Positions 1 through 9,018 are shown, counted from the first letter of the stretch. The stretch is 64,000 nt of DNA from Peteryoungia wuzhouensis (GCF_003205195.1 NZ_QJRY01000001.1:248001-312000); one strand, 5' to 3'. Notes: generated from the sequence alone by a model not told the origin. Made by a program: numbers and translations.

Positions 1-1197
1 ACCCTCAATGCCGGGCAAACGGTGCTCGGCGGGGGAACGGTCCTGCGCCTCAAGGGGGCGACGAGCGGCACTGCGGTCGACTGGACCGCAGGCGGCGGTT
101 CGGGCAGCATCAGCGGCTCTGCCGGAACGCTCGTTCAGCTGGGGCAAGACAGCTTTCTGGGCGGCATCGCCGTCGAAAACCTGTCGACTTCCGGCGGATC
201 GGTTGCGGTGAATGCGGCAAACGGGGCTGTGCTGCGCAACGTCGACGTGACCTCGGCAAAGGGCGGCATCCGGGCCTCCGGCGTCTCCGGATTTACCGTC
301 GATGGCGGTTCGATCTCGGCCAGTGGCGGCAACGCGATGGAGCTCGTCTCCAGCACCGGCCTTGATATCCAGAACATGGCGATCGCCCAGAACGGAGACA
401 GGTCGCTCGGCATTCGTGCAGACAATGCAACCGGCCTGCTCAAGGGCAACCGGGTGACCACAAACGGCAATGGCAATAGCAGCTATGTCGACACGGATGC
501 GCAGGCCCAATCGACGCACGCCTTTTCGATCAACAATAGCGGCGGTCTCGTCGTGACCGACAATACGATCACGACCAATGGCACCCAGGCGAACGGCTTC
601 TACATCAACAACAGCGGCGGGATCGCGATCTCAGGCAATAGGGTGACAACCAATGGCTACATGTCCCGCGGCATCAACCTGATCACCAGCGATGGCGCGG
701 TGATTTCCGACAATGTGATCAGGACCAATACGACCAACGACAGCAACTGGCATTCCGGTACGATCGCCTACGGGATTGTGGTGGATCACAGCAGCAATCT
801 CAGCATCACCGGCAATGACATCGAGACGCAGATGCGGGGTGGTGCTGGGATCAATCTGCGCTATGGCGCGAACAATACGATCAGCGACAACGTCATTGCG
901 ACGAAAGGATCGAACGCCAGTGCCATCAGCACGGTTCGCTCGACCGGTGCCACGGTCCGCGGCAATACACTCACGACGGCGCAGAGTGTCGACGGCTCCG
1001 CCGGCATCTCCTTCGGCATCTATTCGCATAATGGTCTTGTGGAGAACAACACGGTCACCTCGCCGGGAAGTGCCGGCGTGACGATCTACACCGCTGACGG
1101 TCTGACGGTGAGGAACAATCGATTGGTCGGCAAGGGTGATGCGGGCGTCTATGTCCGGGATTCGTACAACACGACGGTTTCGGGCAACACGCCGTAA
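1..1197 (+). CDS. Right-handed parallel beta-helix repeat protein, 5' end outside window
   Basis: The reading frame is open from the first base, so the start codon lies before the window; the stop is TAA at 1195-1197. The visible 398 residues are a run of imperfect repeats of about 22-25 residues containing patterns such as GNRVTTNG, DNTITTNG and GNDIETQ. This is the Asn/Gly-ladder signature of right-handed parallel beta-helices (pectate lyase, NosD and C5-epimerase superfamily). No catalytic residue set can be assigned from this part, and no C-terminal calcium-binding repeats are visible. Proteins of this kind are usually secreted or surface-located and act on or bind polysaccharide; that is inferred from the fold. 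The low-complexity N-D-G-rich composition could also fit a surface adhesin. Confidence 0.75.
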   Translation, partial: TLNAGQTVLGGGTVLRLKGATSGTAVDWTAGGGSGSISGSAGTLVQLGQDSFLGGIAVENLSTSGGSVAVNAANGAVLRNVDVTSAKGGIRASGVSGFTVDGGSISASGGNAMELVSSTGLDIQNMAIAQNGDRSLGIRADNATGLLKGNRVTTNGNGNSSYVDTDAQAQSTHAFSINNSGGLVVTDNTITTNGTQANGFYINNSGGIAISGNRVTTNGYMSRGINLITSDGAVISDNVIRTNTTNDSNWHSGTIAYGIVVDHSSNLSITGNDIETQMRGGAGINLRYGANNTISDNVIATKGSNASAISTVRSTGATVRGNTLTTAQSVDGSAGISFGIYSHNGLVENNTVTSPGSAGVTIYTADGLTVRNNRLVGKGDAGVYVRDSYNTTVSGNTP

Positions 1198-1264
1198 GCG
1201 AGACAGGTGTTGACCGGTCGCTCCGGGAAGACGACACTTCCTTCCACAACGGGAGGAGAAGACC

Positions 1265-1570
1265 ATGGAAGACCCCATCCGCTGGCGAAACATGGTGAGC
1301 GCGCCGAGAGACGGGAGCCGCATTCTGGTGACCATCCGCGCCACCGAACAGGGGCCGGGTGCCGTCGATCTCGTCTATTGGTCGAACGGCGACCGGTTCG
1401 GCGCCGACGGCTGGCGCTCCTCGGATTCGACGCCGGGTGTGATCATCGCCTATGCCGAACCGGAGCTGAAATGCTGGATGCCACTGCCGGGGGTGGATCC
1501 GGATGCCATGATCCGGCCGCCCGCCTGGGAGGGCGAGGACGAGGCGGAACTCGACGGATCGGGGATCTGA
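1265..1570 (+). CDS. Small DUF551-like protein
   Basis: A 101-residue protein that starts at an ATG preceded by a strong GGAGG about 8 bases upstream. It begins with a WRNMVSAPRDGSRILV segment and has a CWMPLP motif near residue 73. The arrangement of an Ala-Pro-(K/R)-Asp-Gly turn near the N terminus and a Trp-Met-Pro-Leu-Pro near the C terminus is typical of the DUF551 family, whose function is unknown and which is common in prophages and rhizobial genomes. There is no signal peptide or membrane segment. It lies alone, 67 bases after the beta-helix gene and in the same direction. Confidence 0.6.
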   Translation: MEDPIRWRNMVSAPRDGSRILVTIRATEQGPGAVDLVYWSNGDRFGADGWRSSDSTPGVIIAYAEPELKCWMPLPGVDPDAMIRPPAWEGEDEAELDGSGI

Positions 1571-1712
1571 GTTTCCCACGCATCGCAGGCGGCATTGCGG
1601 ACAAGGGCAAACGACCTTCTCCGGGATGCTCCGGACCTGCCGGACCATCCCGCAAGCAGGCGCGGTTCGGTCGATCTGCCCTCTTCCCATTTCCCACTTT
1701 TCTGGAGACCGC

Positions 1713-2093
1713 ATGTTCACGCACATCATGATCGGCAGCAATGACCTGGCACGGTCGAAACGCTTTTACGACGCCACCTTCATTGCCCTGGGCGGTCAGC
1801 CCGGCGAGACGGATGCACGCGGCCGGCTGATCTATCTCCACAATGGCGGTCGCCTGATGATCACGGCACCGATCGACGGGAAACCGGCGAGCGCTGCCAA
1901 TGGCGGCACGATCGGCATTCTAGCCGCTAATGCAGATGAGGTTCGCGCATGGCACGACGCCGGGACAGCGAATGGCGGCATGTCCATCGAGACCCCGCCA
2001 TCGCTGCGGCCGAATGGCCAATTCGTCGCCTATCTGCGCGATCCCGATGGCAACAAGCTGACCGTGCGCTCGCTGCCGCCCGAACAGGACTGA
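1713..2093 (+). CDS. VOC family protein (glyoxalase/bleomycin-resistance fold)
   Basis: A 126-residue protein that begins with FTHIMIGSNDLARSKRFYDA, the first beta-alpha-beta unit of vicinal-oxygen-chelate proteins, and ends with a YLRDPDGNKL motif, the usual closing strand with the metal-ligand region. The size equals one pair of VOC modules, so it would work as a dimer. The substrate cannot be told; VOC proteins include lyases, dioxygenases and drug-binding proteins. The ATG at 1713 is chosen because the VOC fold starts at once after it and GGAGA precedes it; the longer frame to 1626 adds only non-homologous residues. Confidence 0.8.
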   Translation: MFTHIMIGSNDLARSKRFYDATFIALGGQPGETDARGRLIYLHNGGRLMITAPIDGKPASAANGGTIGILAANADEVRAWHDAGTANGGMSIETPPSLRPNGQFVAYLRDPDGNKLTVRSLPPEQD

Positions 2094-2296
2094 ACGGGGC
2101 TTTGGGCGAGGGGCAAGCCGTTACGTCTTGAGGCAAACCACCAGGCGTTGAATGACGGAAAGTGCCGACGGGTTCTTGCCGGGCGGGCGAGCGTTTTTCC
2201 TCGAATTGCGAAAGCGGAGTCGCCTTCAATGCTCTATGTCTTTGTTTTCACGCAATTCCGGACGCAAAACCGCTTCGCACTTTTGCTGGACTTGCT

Positions 2297-3100
2297 CTAG
2301 TTCTTCTTGGTCTGCTTTGCCGCCGCCACCGCCGCAGTCGTCAGCTTGAACTCCGCCATTTCCTTCGGCGTCAGGTAGTAGAGCCGGTCCGGCGGCGTTT
2401 CCAGCGCGTGAATCCAGACGCCGTCGGCGATGCCCATCTCGTCCAGATGCCGTGCGATGCGGGCTGTCGTGCGCTGGGCTTCCGACATAGCCTGTTCCGG
2501 AGTGGGGCGGGTCTGCCCGGCGTTGAAGACCTGATGCACGCCGAGGATGGCGTTTTCGGCCGCGTCGCGCGCAACACCGCCGGCGAAGATCAGCGGGCAG
2601 GACGAGGCACACAGCGCCCGGGTCTCCACCTGCGTGTTCAGGCCCTTTTCCCGGATCAGCTTCGACATGGCGAGCGCATCCTCGACGGAGCCGCCGGGGG
2701 AATTCAGGGATACCGCCTGCACATATTCGCCACGCGCGGCGATCTCCTCGGCGAAACGGTCGGCGGTGCCAAGATCGATGGCGCCTTCGGCCTTCAGGAT
2801 GCCGCCGGGCTGTAGGTCGAAACGCATCGGCTGGCGCAGCACGTCCGGCGCGCTGGCCGGCTCGACCGGCGGCGCCTGGGGCACGCCATCCGTCAGTGCC
2901 GGGGGAAGAACGGGGGCGTCCGTCGTCAGCGGATCGTGGCCGGGCAATGCCGTATTCGCCAGGCTCATTTCCCTGATGTCGACGAAGAGAAAGGCGCTTG
3001 CCGTCGCCAGCAGGGCGAAGAAGGCGCCGCGCATCAGCAAGCCGTCATCGGCCCGCAGAAAGGCGTCCTTCAGACGCGGGAGGAGCGCTGCGGGTCTCAC
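2297..3100 (-). CDS. ClpP-fold periplasmic protein (COG3904-like)
   Basis: A 267-residue protein with an N-terminal transmembrane anchor (about residues 24-41), a Pro-rich linker and a ClpP/crotonase-type domain. SPGGS at 134-138 matches the oxyanion-region loop, the CASSC segment at 164-168 supplies the expected nucleophilic serine, and GVHQ at 187-190 carries the expected histidine. This agrees with the predicted periplasmic ClpP-like proteins of alphaproteobacteria. The GTG start overlaps the stop of the preceding membrane-protein gene by four bases (GTGA), so the two are translationally coupled and probably act together. Peptidase activity is inferred from the fold; the substrate is unknown. 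Confidence 0.75.
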   Translation of the reverse strand: MRPAALLPRLKDAFLRADDGLLMRGAFFALLATASAFLFVDIREMSLANTALPGHDPLTTDAPVLPPALTDGVPQAPPVEPASAPDVLRQPMRFDLQPGGILKAEGAIDLGTADRFAEEIAARGEYVQAVSLNSPGGSVEDALAMSKLIREKGLNTQVETRALCASSCPLIFAGGVARDAAENAILGVHQVFNAGQTRPTPEQAMSEAQRTTARIARHLDEMGIADGVWIHALETPPDRLYYLTPKEMAEFKLTTAAVAAAKQTKKN

Positions 3101-4404
3101 GCGGGGGGCCCCTTTCGCGGCGCCTTGCTCGCCATGTCAAGGCTGGTGATGTTGGTTTCGGCGCGGCTGCGCTCGTCTTCGGCCTCCGCTGCCTGCACGG
3201 CTTCTGCCACATCGATGCCCTGACGGCTCAGCGCGCGCTGCACCTCCAGCGCTTCCAGAAGTTCGGCGGCGGTGATCCGCTGGGCAAAAGGCAGCCGTTC
3301 TTCCTGGCGGCGGATCGCGCCATGGACGACGGCCAGGATGAAGACAAGGACGGCGGGAAGGAGATCGATGGAGATTGCGCCTGCCCAGGCCGGAATGAAA
3401 TCGGCGGCATAACGCAGCACGGCTTCTGCCGCAGACAAGGGGACAAAGCGGCGCGCGGCCACCGGTTCGCGCGCCAGGATGGCGTCTGCGGCCTGGGAGA
3501 GAACCTGCGACTGGGAGGTGACCGAGGTGCGGATGGTCTGCATCACCTGATCCTGGCGGTCGGCCAGATCGGCGGCCTGGCCATCGGCAACCGGGGCGAT
3601 GAAACCGAGCGACAGGTCTTCGGCCGCGCGCTTGACCGAAGGCGCGATCGAGGTCTGTTCCAGCGAGGCGATGACGCCCGACAGCGCCACGACCTCGGCG
3701 GAGAATTCGTCGCTGCGCGGCTCGACGGCGCCGGGGGCCGAAACCAGCTTGCGCATGGTTTCGAGATGCGCGCGGCCCTGGTCGAACAGGGTCGTCACCC
3801 GCTCGCGCGAGGCGGTGATGCCGGTCTGCAGCTCGTTCAGCTGGGCGGACATCTGCGACAGAAGCTGGACGACGCTGCCCGAGCCGGTCGTGCCGGTGAG
3901 CGCACCGTTCTGGCGTTCGTCTTCGGCCAGACGGGCAAAACGTTCGGAGGTGCGCTGGATGTCCGGCAGCAGGCTTTGCGCGGCCAGCGCGTTCTGATGT
4001 GCCTGGTCGAGATCGGCCGTATAATCCTCGACCGTTTCGGCCAGATGCTGTTCCAGCGCTGCCGAGCCTGCAAGCGCTGCCGCATTCAACCAGCTCGACA
4101 TGGCGATGATCATGGCGCAGCCGAGCGCCATGACGCCGAGCATGGCGCCCCGCGCCGCCGTTCCCGTCACATGCGGATAGAAGCGCGCCATGTAGGACCA
4201 GAAGGCATAGATCGCCACCGAGACGGAGGCCGAATAGATGATGGCGGCAAAAAACACTGCCGTCGGCGAGCCGTCGAGAATGCTGCGCACCCCGAGATAG
4301 GTGTAGACGCCGGAGGCGAGCGCGAGCACCGCCAGCGCAAAGCGGGTCATGGTTTCGACGGCCAAGACGCCATCCTGCAATCGATGCGATGCGCCAAGCG
4401 CCAT
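3097..4404 (-). CDS. Four-helix membrane protein with coiled-coil region, unknown function
   Basis: A 435-residue protein. Three hydrophobic segments lie in the first third, then comes a long hydrophilic Gln/Glu/Ala-rich stretch of about 200 residues that looks helical or coiled-coil, then a fourth hydrophobic segment (IDLLPAVLVFILAVV) and a charged tail. I do not recognise a family. The ATG at 4404 is preferred because GGAGGT lies directly upstream; the frame also extends to a TTG at 4437. It overlaps the downstream ClpP-fold gene by four bases, so the pair likely forms one operon and perhaps one membrane complex. A distant resemblance to methyl-accepting-type helical proteins lacks any signalling motif. 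Confidence 0.7.
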   Translation of the reverse strand: MALGASHRLQDGVLAVETMTRFALAVLALASGVYTYLGVRSILDGSPTAVFFAAIIYSASVSVAIYAFWSYMARFYPHVTGTAARGAMLGVMALGCAMIIAMSSWLNAAALAGSAALEQHLAETVEDYTADLDQAHQNALAAQSLLPDIQRTSERFARLAEDERQNGALTGTTGSGSVVQLLSQMSAQLNELQTGITASRERVTTLFDQGRAHLETMRKLVSAPGAVEPRSDEFSAEVVALSGVIASLEQTSIAPSVKRAAEDLSLGFIAPVADGQAADLADRQDQVMQTIRTSVTSQSQVLSQAADAILAREPVAARRFVPLSAAEAVLRYAADFIPAWAGAISIDLLPAVLVFILAVVHGAIRRQEERLPFAQRITAAELLEALEVQRALSRQGIDVAEAVQAAEAEDERSRAETNITSLDMASKAPRKGPPA

Positions 4405-4744
4405 GAAGACCTCCAGCCAGACGAGAAGCGTTAACAAGCGCTTAAGAAGGGGGCGGAATCAAGGCTGGGGGTGGGTGGTGAGGGGTGCCGTGCGACGGCG
4501 CAAACCGTTCATGGTCTCGACCAAGCTCGAAGTCGTCATCCTAGCTCCCGACGTTGGCATTGACCAGCGCATCAAGAGGCGAGACTGTCGCATCTCTAAC
4601 TGGCCCAACTGTCGCATTACTAAATAGCTCTATATATAAAGATCACGTAATCTATCTATGGAGCCAAGTTGTCTCCGACCATACTTGTTGGTGAGGTGTT
4701 AACCTGACAGCGCTACCTAAGGCTGAAACCTAGGAGCACACTGC
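4405..4744. other. Gene-poor stretch
   Basis: About 340 bases between divergent genes. An AT-rich patch at 4622-4660 (with TATATATAAA) could be promoter material for either side. No RNA gene, repeat or convincing ORF is visible. Confidence 0.4.
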
Positions 4745-5005
4745 ATGTATTGGGCCGTCCCTTTTATTCTCACCGTTTTCCCCGCTGTTTGGCTCTGGCC
4801 GTCCGTCAAGGATTGCTGGGCTACACACGAACCTTACATGGTGGATGATGCTCCAAGCCAGAAGGGACCCCAGCATCCCTACAAGAGGACTGTGGGGGAG
4901 AAGTTTTCTTGTGCGGTGAAGCATCTTGTCTGGCTGGCTCTTTCGGGGGCGGCGGGCTATTCGGCATTTATGTTTGGGACGACATTTTGGACCGCCGGCC
5001 ACTGA
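4745..5005 (+). CDS. Small predicted membrane protein, unknown
   Basis: An 86-residue ORF with an AGGAG about 8 bases before the ATG. A hydrophobic N-terminal segment (residues 4-19) and a second near residues 62-80 suggest two membrane passes with a short polar loop between them. There is no recognisable family. It stands alone in a region with little else and with signs of recombination to its right, so it may be an accessory gene. The ribosome binding site and two-helix pattern support it, but the short length keeps it uncertain. Confidence 0.45.
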   Translation: MYWAVPFILTVFPAVWLWPSVKDCWATHEPYMVDDAPSQKGPQHPYKRTVGEKFSCAVKHLVWLALSGAAGYSAFMFGTTFWTAGH

Positions 5006-5344
5006 TCACCTCGCTGCTCAGCGTGGCTGCAAGCCGACCGTACAAATCACCACGGGATAAGGCTGCCTTACGCCTTCGCGGGTCTTGCGTCAGTTGGTTG
5101 GAATTGGTTTGGTGGAATCACGCGCTACTCGCTGGCACGTCGGCTTCCACCCCCGATGGCTGTCCGGGTCCAAACTGGACAGTTCAGGACGGCGAGTGCG
5201 AATAGTCGAGAAGAAGAATGCAGCTTCAACACTGCTTCTCCTTCTCGGCGCTCCCTATCCCCTTCCGGGGATGCCCTATGTGTGCCGCGTGTATCCGGCT
5301 CTGGCAATCCCTCAACCCAGACTTTTTCGACGTTATGCACTACG
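5006..5344. other. Gene-poor stretch beside a recombination scar
   Basis: About 340 bases without an ORF that shows homology or a ribosome binding site. It lies between a small membrane-protein gene and an apparently imported segment. No tRNA, terminal repeat or phage attachment signal was recognised. Confidence 0.4.
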
Positions 5345-5509
5345 CTAGGTGCCAGTGCGTTTTTCGAACAGCTCAAGATGCCGGTCCCGGATCATTTTCA
5401 CGATCACTTCGCTGCCCGAGATCCCATAGAGATCCGCCAGGGCCGCGAGCTTTTCGCGGTCCTCGGCCGTACCATATGCGATGATTCCCTTGTCACGCGG
5501 CTTGCTCAC
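5345..5509 (-). CDS. Short ribbon-helix-helix-like protein (candidate antitoxin)
   Basis: A 54-residue protein starting at a GTG that overlaps the stop of the upstream ORF by four bases (GTGA). The N terminus MSKPRDKGIIAYGTAEDR followed by a helix-turn-helix-length segment (EKLAALADLYGISGSEVIVKMI) resembles the short ribbon-helix-helix proteins that serve as antitoxins: a basic strand followed by two helices. The translational coupling to a slightly larger ORF is also typical of toxin-antitoxin pairs. The family assignment is by pattern only, and the upstream partner is not recognised. Confidence 0.45.
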   Translation of the reverse strand: MSKPRDKGIIAYGTAEDREKLAALADLYGISGSEVIVKMIRDRHLELFEKRTGT

Positions 5510-5778
5510 AGCACCCCCATATCTGCCTGATAGCCGGCGACGAGAGAGTCAATCTGCGTCGGTGTGCTTGCGGTTCTGATATTTGCCTTCACCAGAAGAC
5601 GCTGGGCTTCGATCCCACTGGACAACGAGCGCCAGTAGTTTGCAGAGGTCAGGACGATGACCGCCTGGTCGAAGATAGAGATGCCGAACGAAGCGGCTTC
5701 GGCAGCGAAGTGAGGAACGAGTCCAGGGCTGATGTCCGGTTTTGCGGATCTGGAACAGATGATGGCGAAAGCGGACAA
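5506..5778 (-). CDS. Unknown ORF, probably 5'-truncated, coupled to the short RHH-like gene
   Basis: A 90-residue frame. Roughly its first dozen residues are only the antisense of a diguanylate-cyclase remnant on the other strand, so the original start was probably lost where the imported DNA joins that remnant near 5740. The remaining segment (FGISIFDQAVIVLTSANYWRS and onward) looks like an ordinary alpha/beta protein end but matches no family I can name. It overlaps the next gene by four bases. It may be the 3' part of a toxin or other accessory gene; calling it functional is not justified. Confidence 0.35.
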   Translation of the reverse strand: MSAFAIICSRSAKPDISPGLVPHFAAEAASFGISIFDQAVIVLTSANYWRSLSSGIEAQRLLVKANIRTASTPTQIDSLVAGYQADMGVL

Positions 5779-5869
5779 GGGCTCCTACCGCGCCAAACGA
5801 AACGGCGGCGGGATTGACCGTGAAATACCGCCGACGCTGGACCTCGGGAAGTTCTCTGTCGCCGCATGA
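5744..5869 (+). pseudogene. Remnant: last 41 codons of a diguanylate cyclase
   Basis: This piece encodes ADLEQMMAKADKGSYRAKRN and 21 more residues, ending in a TGA. It matches the last 41 residues of the intact diguanylate cyclase at 6228-7352 (ADLEQMMATADTASYRAKRN and onward) at about 34 of 41 positions. The similarity continues past the stop codon into the neighbouring oxidoreductase tail. It is therefore a diverged second copy of the gene junction at about 7227-7455, not a separate gene. Confidence 0.85.
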
Positions 5870-5912
5870 CGGCGGCTCGTGAAGCGCCCGCCTGTTGCGA
5901 GCGCCGCTCGCC

Positions 5913-6010
5913 TCACCCCACCCGCAACACGATCTTGCCAATATGCGCCGAACTCTCCATCAGCCGGCGCGCTCCACCACCTAATCGAACGGCAGACCCG
6001 CGTGTATGAC
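5913..6010 (-). pseudogene. Remnant: last codons of a quinone-oxidoreductase-like gene
   Basis: On the minus strand this reads ARRLMESSAHIGKIVLRVG then stop. The intact oxidoreductase gene that ends at 7396 finishes [19 protein letters not shown]. Similarity fades beyond about 6010, where a frameshift and divergence occur. Together with the adjacent cyclase tail it keeps the same convergent arrangement and spacing as the intact pair. Confidence 0.8.
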
Positions 6011-6227
6011 CCCACCGCCGTCGTCGCGTTCAACGCACAAATCCCCAGCGTGCCAAGCACCTTCACTGTGAAAGCGACCAAACTAGCCCCCCCACAACAA
6101 AACCATCATCCATCGAGTTATCAGATTTTGTCGTTCAACCTGACCGAATCTTAAACTCCCCGGCCTCATTATCCTTGCAGCTCTGGGCCCCTGGCGGGCC
6201 CCAGACCATGGGTTTGAGGGATTTGGC

Positions 6228-7352
6228 GTGCGCTACAGAGAGACGGACGAGGTGTTCAAGACGCTCGTGTCGGAGCTGCACTCGACGCTGACCCCGACGA
6301 CGATCATGGGGATCACGATCCTTGCTGTTGGGCTGTTCGCCCACCAGAGCCTTGGCAATACGCCGCTGTTGATCGCCACCATCGGCGGGGCCATCGCCTC
6401 CCTTGGCAAGATCGCGGTTTCCCTGGCTCATCGACGCGCGGATGCCAGGAAACGCTCGACGGTTGCGGATGCGGCCTACTGGGAAAAGGTGCAGGGTTTT
6501 TTCATCTTTCTCATTGCGGCCTGCGTGGGGATGATCGCCACCATCGCCTTTTCCTACCCGGACCTCGCGGTCCACATGCTGGCCGCCGTGCTGACCTTCG
6601 GATACTGCGCCGGGGTGACGGTGAGGATTTCCGTAAGGCCGATGATCGCGGCGACCGCGATCCTGCTTGCCGCTTTGCCCACCTCCGTGGCGATCATCGT
6701 ATTCGGCGATACGGCCCACTGGATCATGGGTCTGCTGGCGGTGATCTTTTTGGTCGCTGCCATGCAGAGCATGCTGCATGTCTATCGCACGACCATCCGG
6801 CAAATCCGCCTGTTTCTCGACATGGAGCATCAGGCACGCCACGACCCGCTGACGGGGCTTTGCAACCGCACAGCGCTCAGCGAGGCCTATATGAACCTCG
6901 ACGCTGCTGACGACGTGCTCACCTGCGTGCATTGCTTCGATCTTGATGGCTTCAAGCATATCAATGACCGCTTCGGTCACGCGGTCGGCGATGCCTTGCT
7001 GGTAGCGATCGCCGGGCGGCTGCGCGAGAGCCTGGTTCAGCCTGACATCGCTGCCCGAATCGGCGGCGACGAATTCGTCATTTTGCAACCCGATGTCCGG
7101 GATCCAGGCCATGCAGACGCCCTGGCGCATAGGGTCGCCAAGAGTCTCGGCGCCCCCTACCAGATTGCCGGTGAGGAGATCACCATCGGTATCAGCCTCG
7201 GCTATACCATGGCGCCTTCCGGCTCTGCGGACCTGGAACAGATGATGGCAACAGCCGACACGGCCTCTTACCGCGCCAAGCGAAACGGCGGCGGAGTTGA
7301 CCGCGAAATTCCCACTACGCTAGACCTTGGGAAGTTCTCTGTCGGCGTGTGA
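6228..7352 (+). CDS. Membrane-bound diguanylate cyclase (GGDEF)
   Basis: A 374-residue protein with about six hydrophobic segments between residues 24 and 185, then a short linker and a GGDEF domain. The domain starts at DPLTGLCNRTAL (206-217), has the FDLDGFKHINDRFGH substrate region (237-251) and an intact catalytic GGDEF at 279-283, so it should make cyclic di-GMP from two GTP at the inner membrane. The RxxD product-inhibition site normally five residues before GGDEF is not evident. The start is a GTG at 6228. The gene runs convergently into an oxidoreductase gene, and a diverged copy of its last 41 codons lies upstream at 5744-5869. Confidence 0.9.
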   Translation: MRYRETDEVFKTLVSELHSTLTPTTIMGITILAVGLFAHQSLGNTPLLIATIGGAIASLGKIAVSLAHRRADARKRSTVADAAYWEKVQGFFIFLIAACVGMIATIAFSYPDLAVHMLAAVLTFGYCAGVTVRISVRPMIAATAILLAALPTSVAIIVFGDTAHWIMGLLAVIFLVAAMQSMLHVYRTTIRQIRLFLDMEHQARHDPLTGLCNRTALSEAYMNLDAADDVLTCVHCFDLDGFKHINDRFGHAVGDALLVAIAGRLRESLVQPDIAARIGGDEFVILQPDVRDPGHADALAHRVAKSLGAPYQIAGEEITIGISLGYTMAPSGSADLEQMMATADTASYRAKRNGGGVDREIPTTLDLGKFSVGV

Positions 7353-7395
7353 TGGTCGCTGGTGAAGCGCCCGCTGGCCGCGCGTGCCCCTCGCC

Positions 7396-8430
7396 TCACC
7401 CCATTTTCAAGACAATCTTGCCGATATGTTCCGAGCTTTCCATCAGCCGGTGCGCCTCGACCACTTTGTCGAAGGGCATGACCGCGTGGATGACCGGGGA
7501 AACCTCACCTTTTTCGATGATCGGCCAGACCTCGGCCATCAACTCGTCGCGGATGGCGCGTTTCTCTTCCTGACTGCGCGGGCGCATGGTGGAGCCGGTC
7601 ACGGTGAGGCGCTTGACCATGATCGGGGCAAGGTTTGCCTTTTCGACCGTCGCGCCGCCGAGGAAGGCGATGATCGAGAGGCAGCCGTCCTTGGCGAGCG
7701 CCTGCAGATTGCGATCGAAATAGGCAGCGCCGATCATGTCGAGGATGACGTCGACGCCCCGCCCCTGCGTCTCTTCCTTGACGATCTCGACGAAATCCTC
7801 GGCCTTGTAGTTGATCGCCCGCGCCGCGCCCAGATCCATGCAGGCCGCGCATTTTTCGGCCGAGCCTGCGGTGGTGTAAACCGTGGCGCCAAAGGCTCGT
7901 GCCAGCTGGATGGCGGTGGTGCCGATACCCGACGAGCCTCCATGGATGAGTACGGTCTCGCCTTCGGTCAGGCCCGCCATCTGGAAGAGATTGGCCCAGA
8001 CGGTGAAGAAGGTTTCGGGAAGGGCGGCGGCCTTCACGGCGTCATACCCCTTGGGGAAGGTCAGCGCCTGGGTGGCGGGCACCGTGCAGTATTCGGCATA
8101 ACCGCCGCCATTGGCGAGCGCACAGACGCGGTCGCCGAGACCGAAACCCGTCACGCCCGCCCCGAGTGCGACCACCTCGCCTGCGACCTCAAGGCCAAGC
8201 ACCGGGCTTGCATCCTTCGGCGGCGGATAGGCGCCCTGACGCTGCGCGACATCCGGCCGGTTGACGCCTGCGGCCTCGACCCGAACCAGGATTTCGCCGG
8301 CGCGTGGCTGGGGAAGAGCGCCGGTCGCGAGCACCATCACCTCCGGCGCGCCATGGGCGGGAAGATCGACATAGCGCATGGTTGACGGAAGAGACTGGTT
8401 CGCTGGATTGGACATCGCGTGATCGGACAT
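7396..8430 (-). CDS. NAD(P)H quinone oxidoreductase, zinc-independent MDR family
   Basis: A 344-residue medium-chain dehydrogenase/reductase. The N-terminal GroES-like domain carries [17 protein letters not shown] and GLEVAGEV, and the Rossmann domain carries [20 protein letters not shown]. The cysteine and histidine ligands of zinc alcohol dehydrogenases are absent, which fits the PIG3/QOR branch that reduces quinones or enones with NADPH. The ATG at 8430 has AGGAG seven bases upstream; an earlier ATG at 8478 lacks such a site. It faces the diguanylate cyclase gene tail to tail, with 43 bases between stops. Confidence 0.88.
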   Translation of the reverse strand: MSDHAMSNPANQSLPSTMRYVDLPAHGAPEVMVLATGALPQPRAGEILVRVEAAGVNRPDVAQRQGAYPPPKDASPVLGLEVAGEVVALGAGVTGFGLGDRVCALANGGGYAEYCTVPATQALTFPKGYDAVKAAALPETFFTVWANLFQMAGLTEGETVLIHGGSSGIGTTAIQLARAFGATVYTTAGSAEKCAACMDLGAARAINYKAEDFVEIVKEETQGRGVDVILDMIGAAYFDRNLQALAKDGCLSIIAFLGGATVEKANLAPIMVKRLTVTGSTMRPRSQEEKRAIRDELMAEVWPIIEKGEVSPVIHAVMPFDKVVEAHRLMESSEHIGKIVLKMG

Positions 8431-8544
8431 GGGCGCGCTCCTGAAGACATCTGGGATGATCGGCGGTTGGTTGGGCATAGAGCCTCTGAATTGCGATGAA
8501 AAGGAGGCCCTTTGACGCCCGCGACAAATGGTGCCGACCGGCCG

Positions 8545-9018
8545 TCAGATCGCGCGCCGCGTCAAGTCGGCTTCCATGAAGGTGGCGATCGGGGTCGGCT
8601 CGTAGCGGCCGAAGGGGCCGCGATTGCGGAAGCCTGCGCTTTCGTAAAGCCGTCGTGCCTCGACATTGCGGATGCCGACTTCGAGCAGCACGGACCGGAA
8701 ACCGCGCGCCCGGGCGGACTGGAGAATGGCCGTCACGAGGTGGCGGCCGACACCCTGCCCCGCATGGTCAGGATCGACGATCATGCGCTTGAGTTCACCC
8801 GTGCCATCGCCGAGATCGAGAAGCGCGGCACAGCCGAGCGCCTGACCGTGATCCTCACGGGCGACGAAGAGGGCAATACCGGGCCGCGAGAGCGTGGCGG
8901 GGGTGAGCGGCTGGCGAAAGGCGCCTGGATAAAGGCGCGCGGCGATGGCATCGGACTGCCGCAGCAGGGTTGCGACGGCGGGCTGGTCGGGCGGTTCGAT
9001 GGTGACGGTGATCTGCAT
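8545..9018 (-). CDS. GNAT family N-acetyltransferase
   Basis: A 157-residue protein with the GNAT core: ALGCAALLDLGDGTGELKRMIVDPDHAGQGVGRHLV contains the acetyl-CoA pyrophosphate-binding loop (Q-G-V-G-R), followed by LEVGIRNVEARRLYESAGF, the usual motif B with the N-x-x-A-x-x-x-Y pattern. The C terminus FGRYEPTPIATFMEADL is typical of small PaiA/YhbS-like acetyltransferases. The acceptor cannot be told. The ATG at 9018 is chosen because the fold begins directly after it and an AAAGG precedes it; the open frame reaches 9087. Confidence 0.88.
   Translation of the reverse strand: MQITVTIEPPDQPAVATLLRQSDAIAARLYPGAFRQPLTPATLSRPGIALFVAREDHGQALGCAALLDLGDGTGELKRMIVDPDHAGQGVGRHLVTAILQSARARGFRSVLLEVGIRNVEARRLYESAGFRNRGPFGRYEPTPIATFMEADLTRRAI

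Noticed and set aside
430..800. Regularly spaced similar words as a CRISPR array
   Set aside because: The repetition is at protein level (beta-helix coils), repeats are not identical in DNA and lie in an open reading frame.
2998..4434. Plus-strand ORF of 478 codons
   Set aside because: Antisense of the ClpP-fold and membrane-protein genes; no ribosome binding site and no homology-like pattern.
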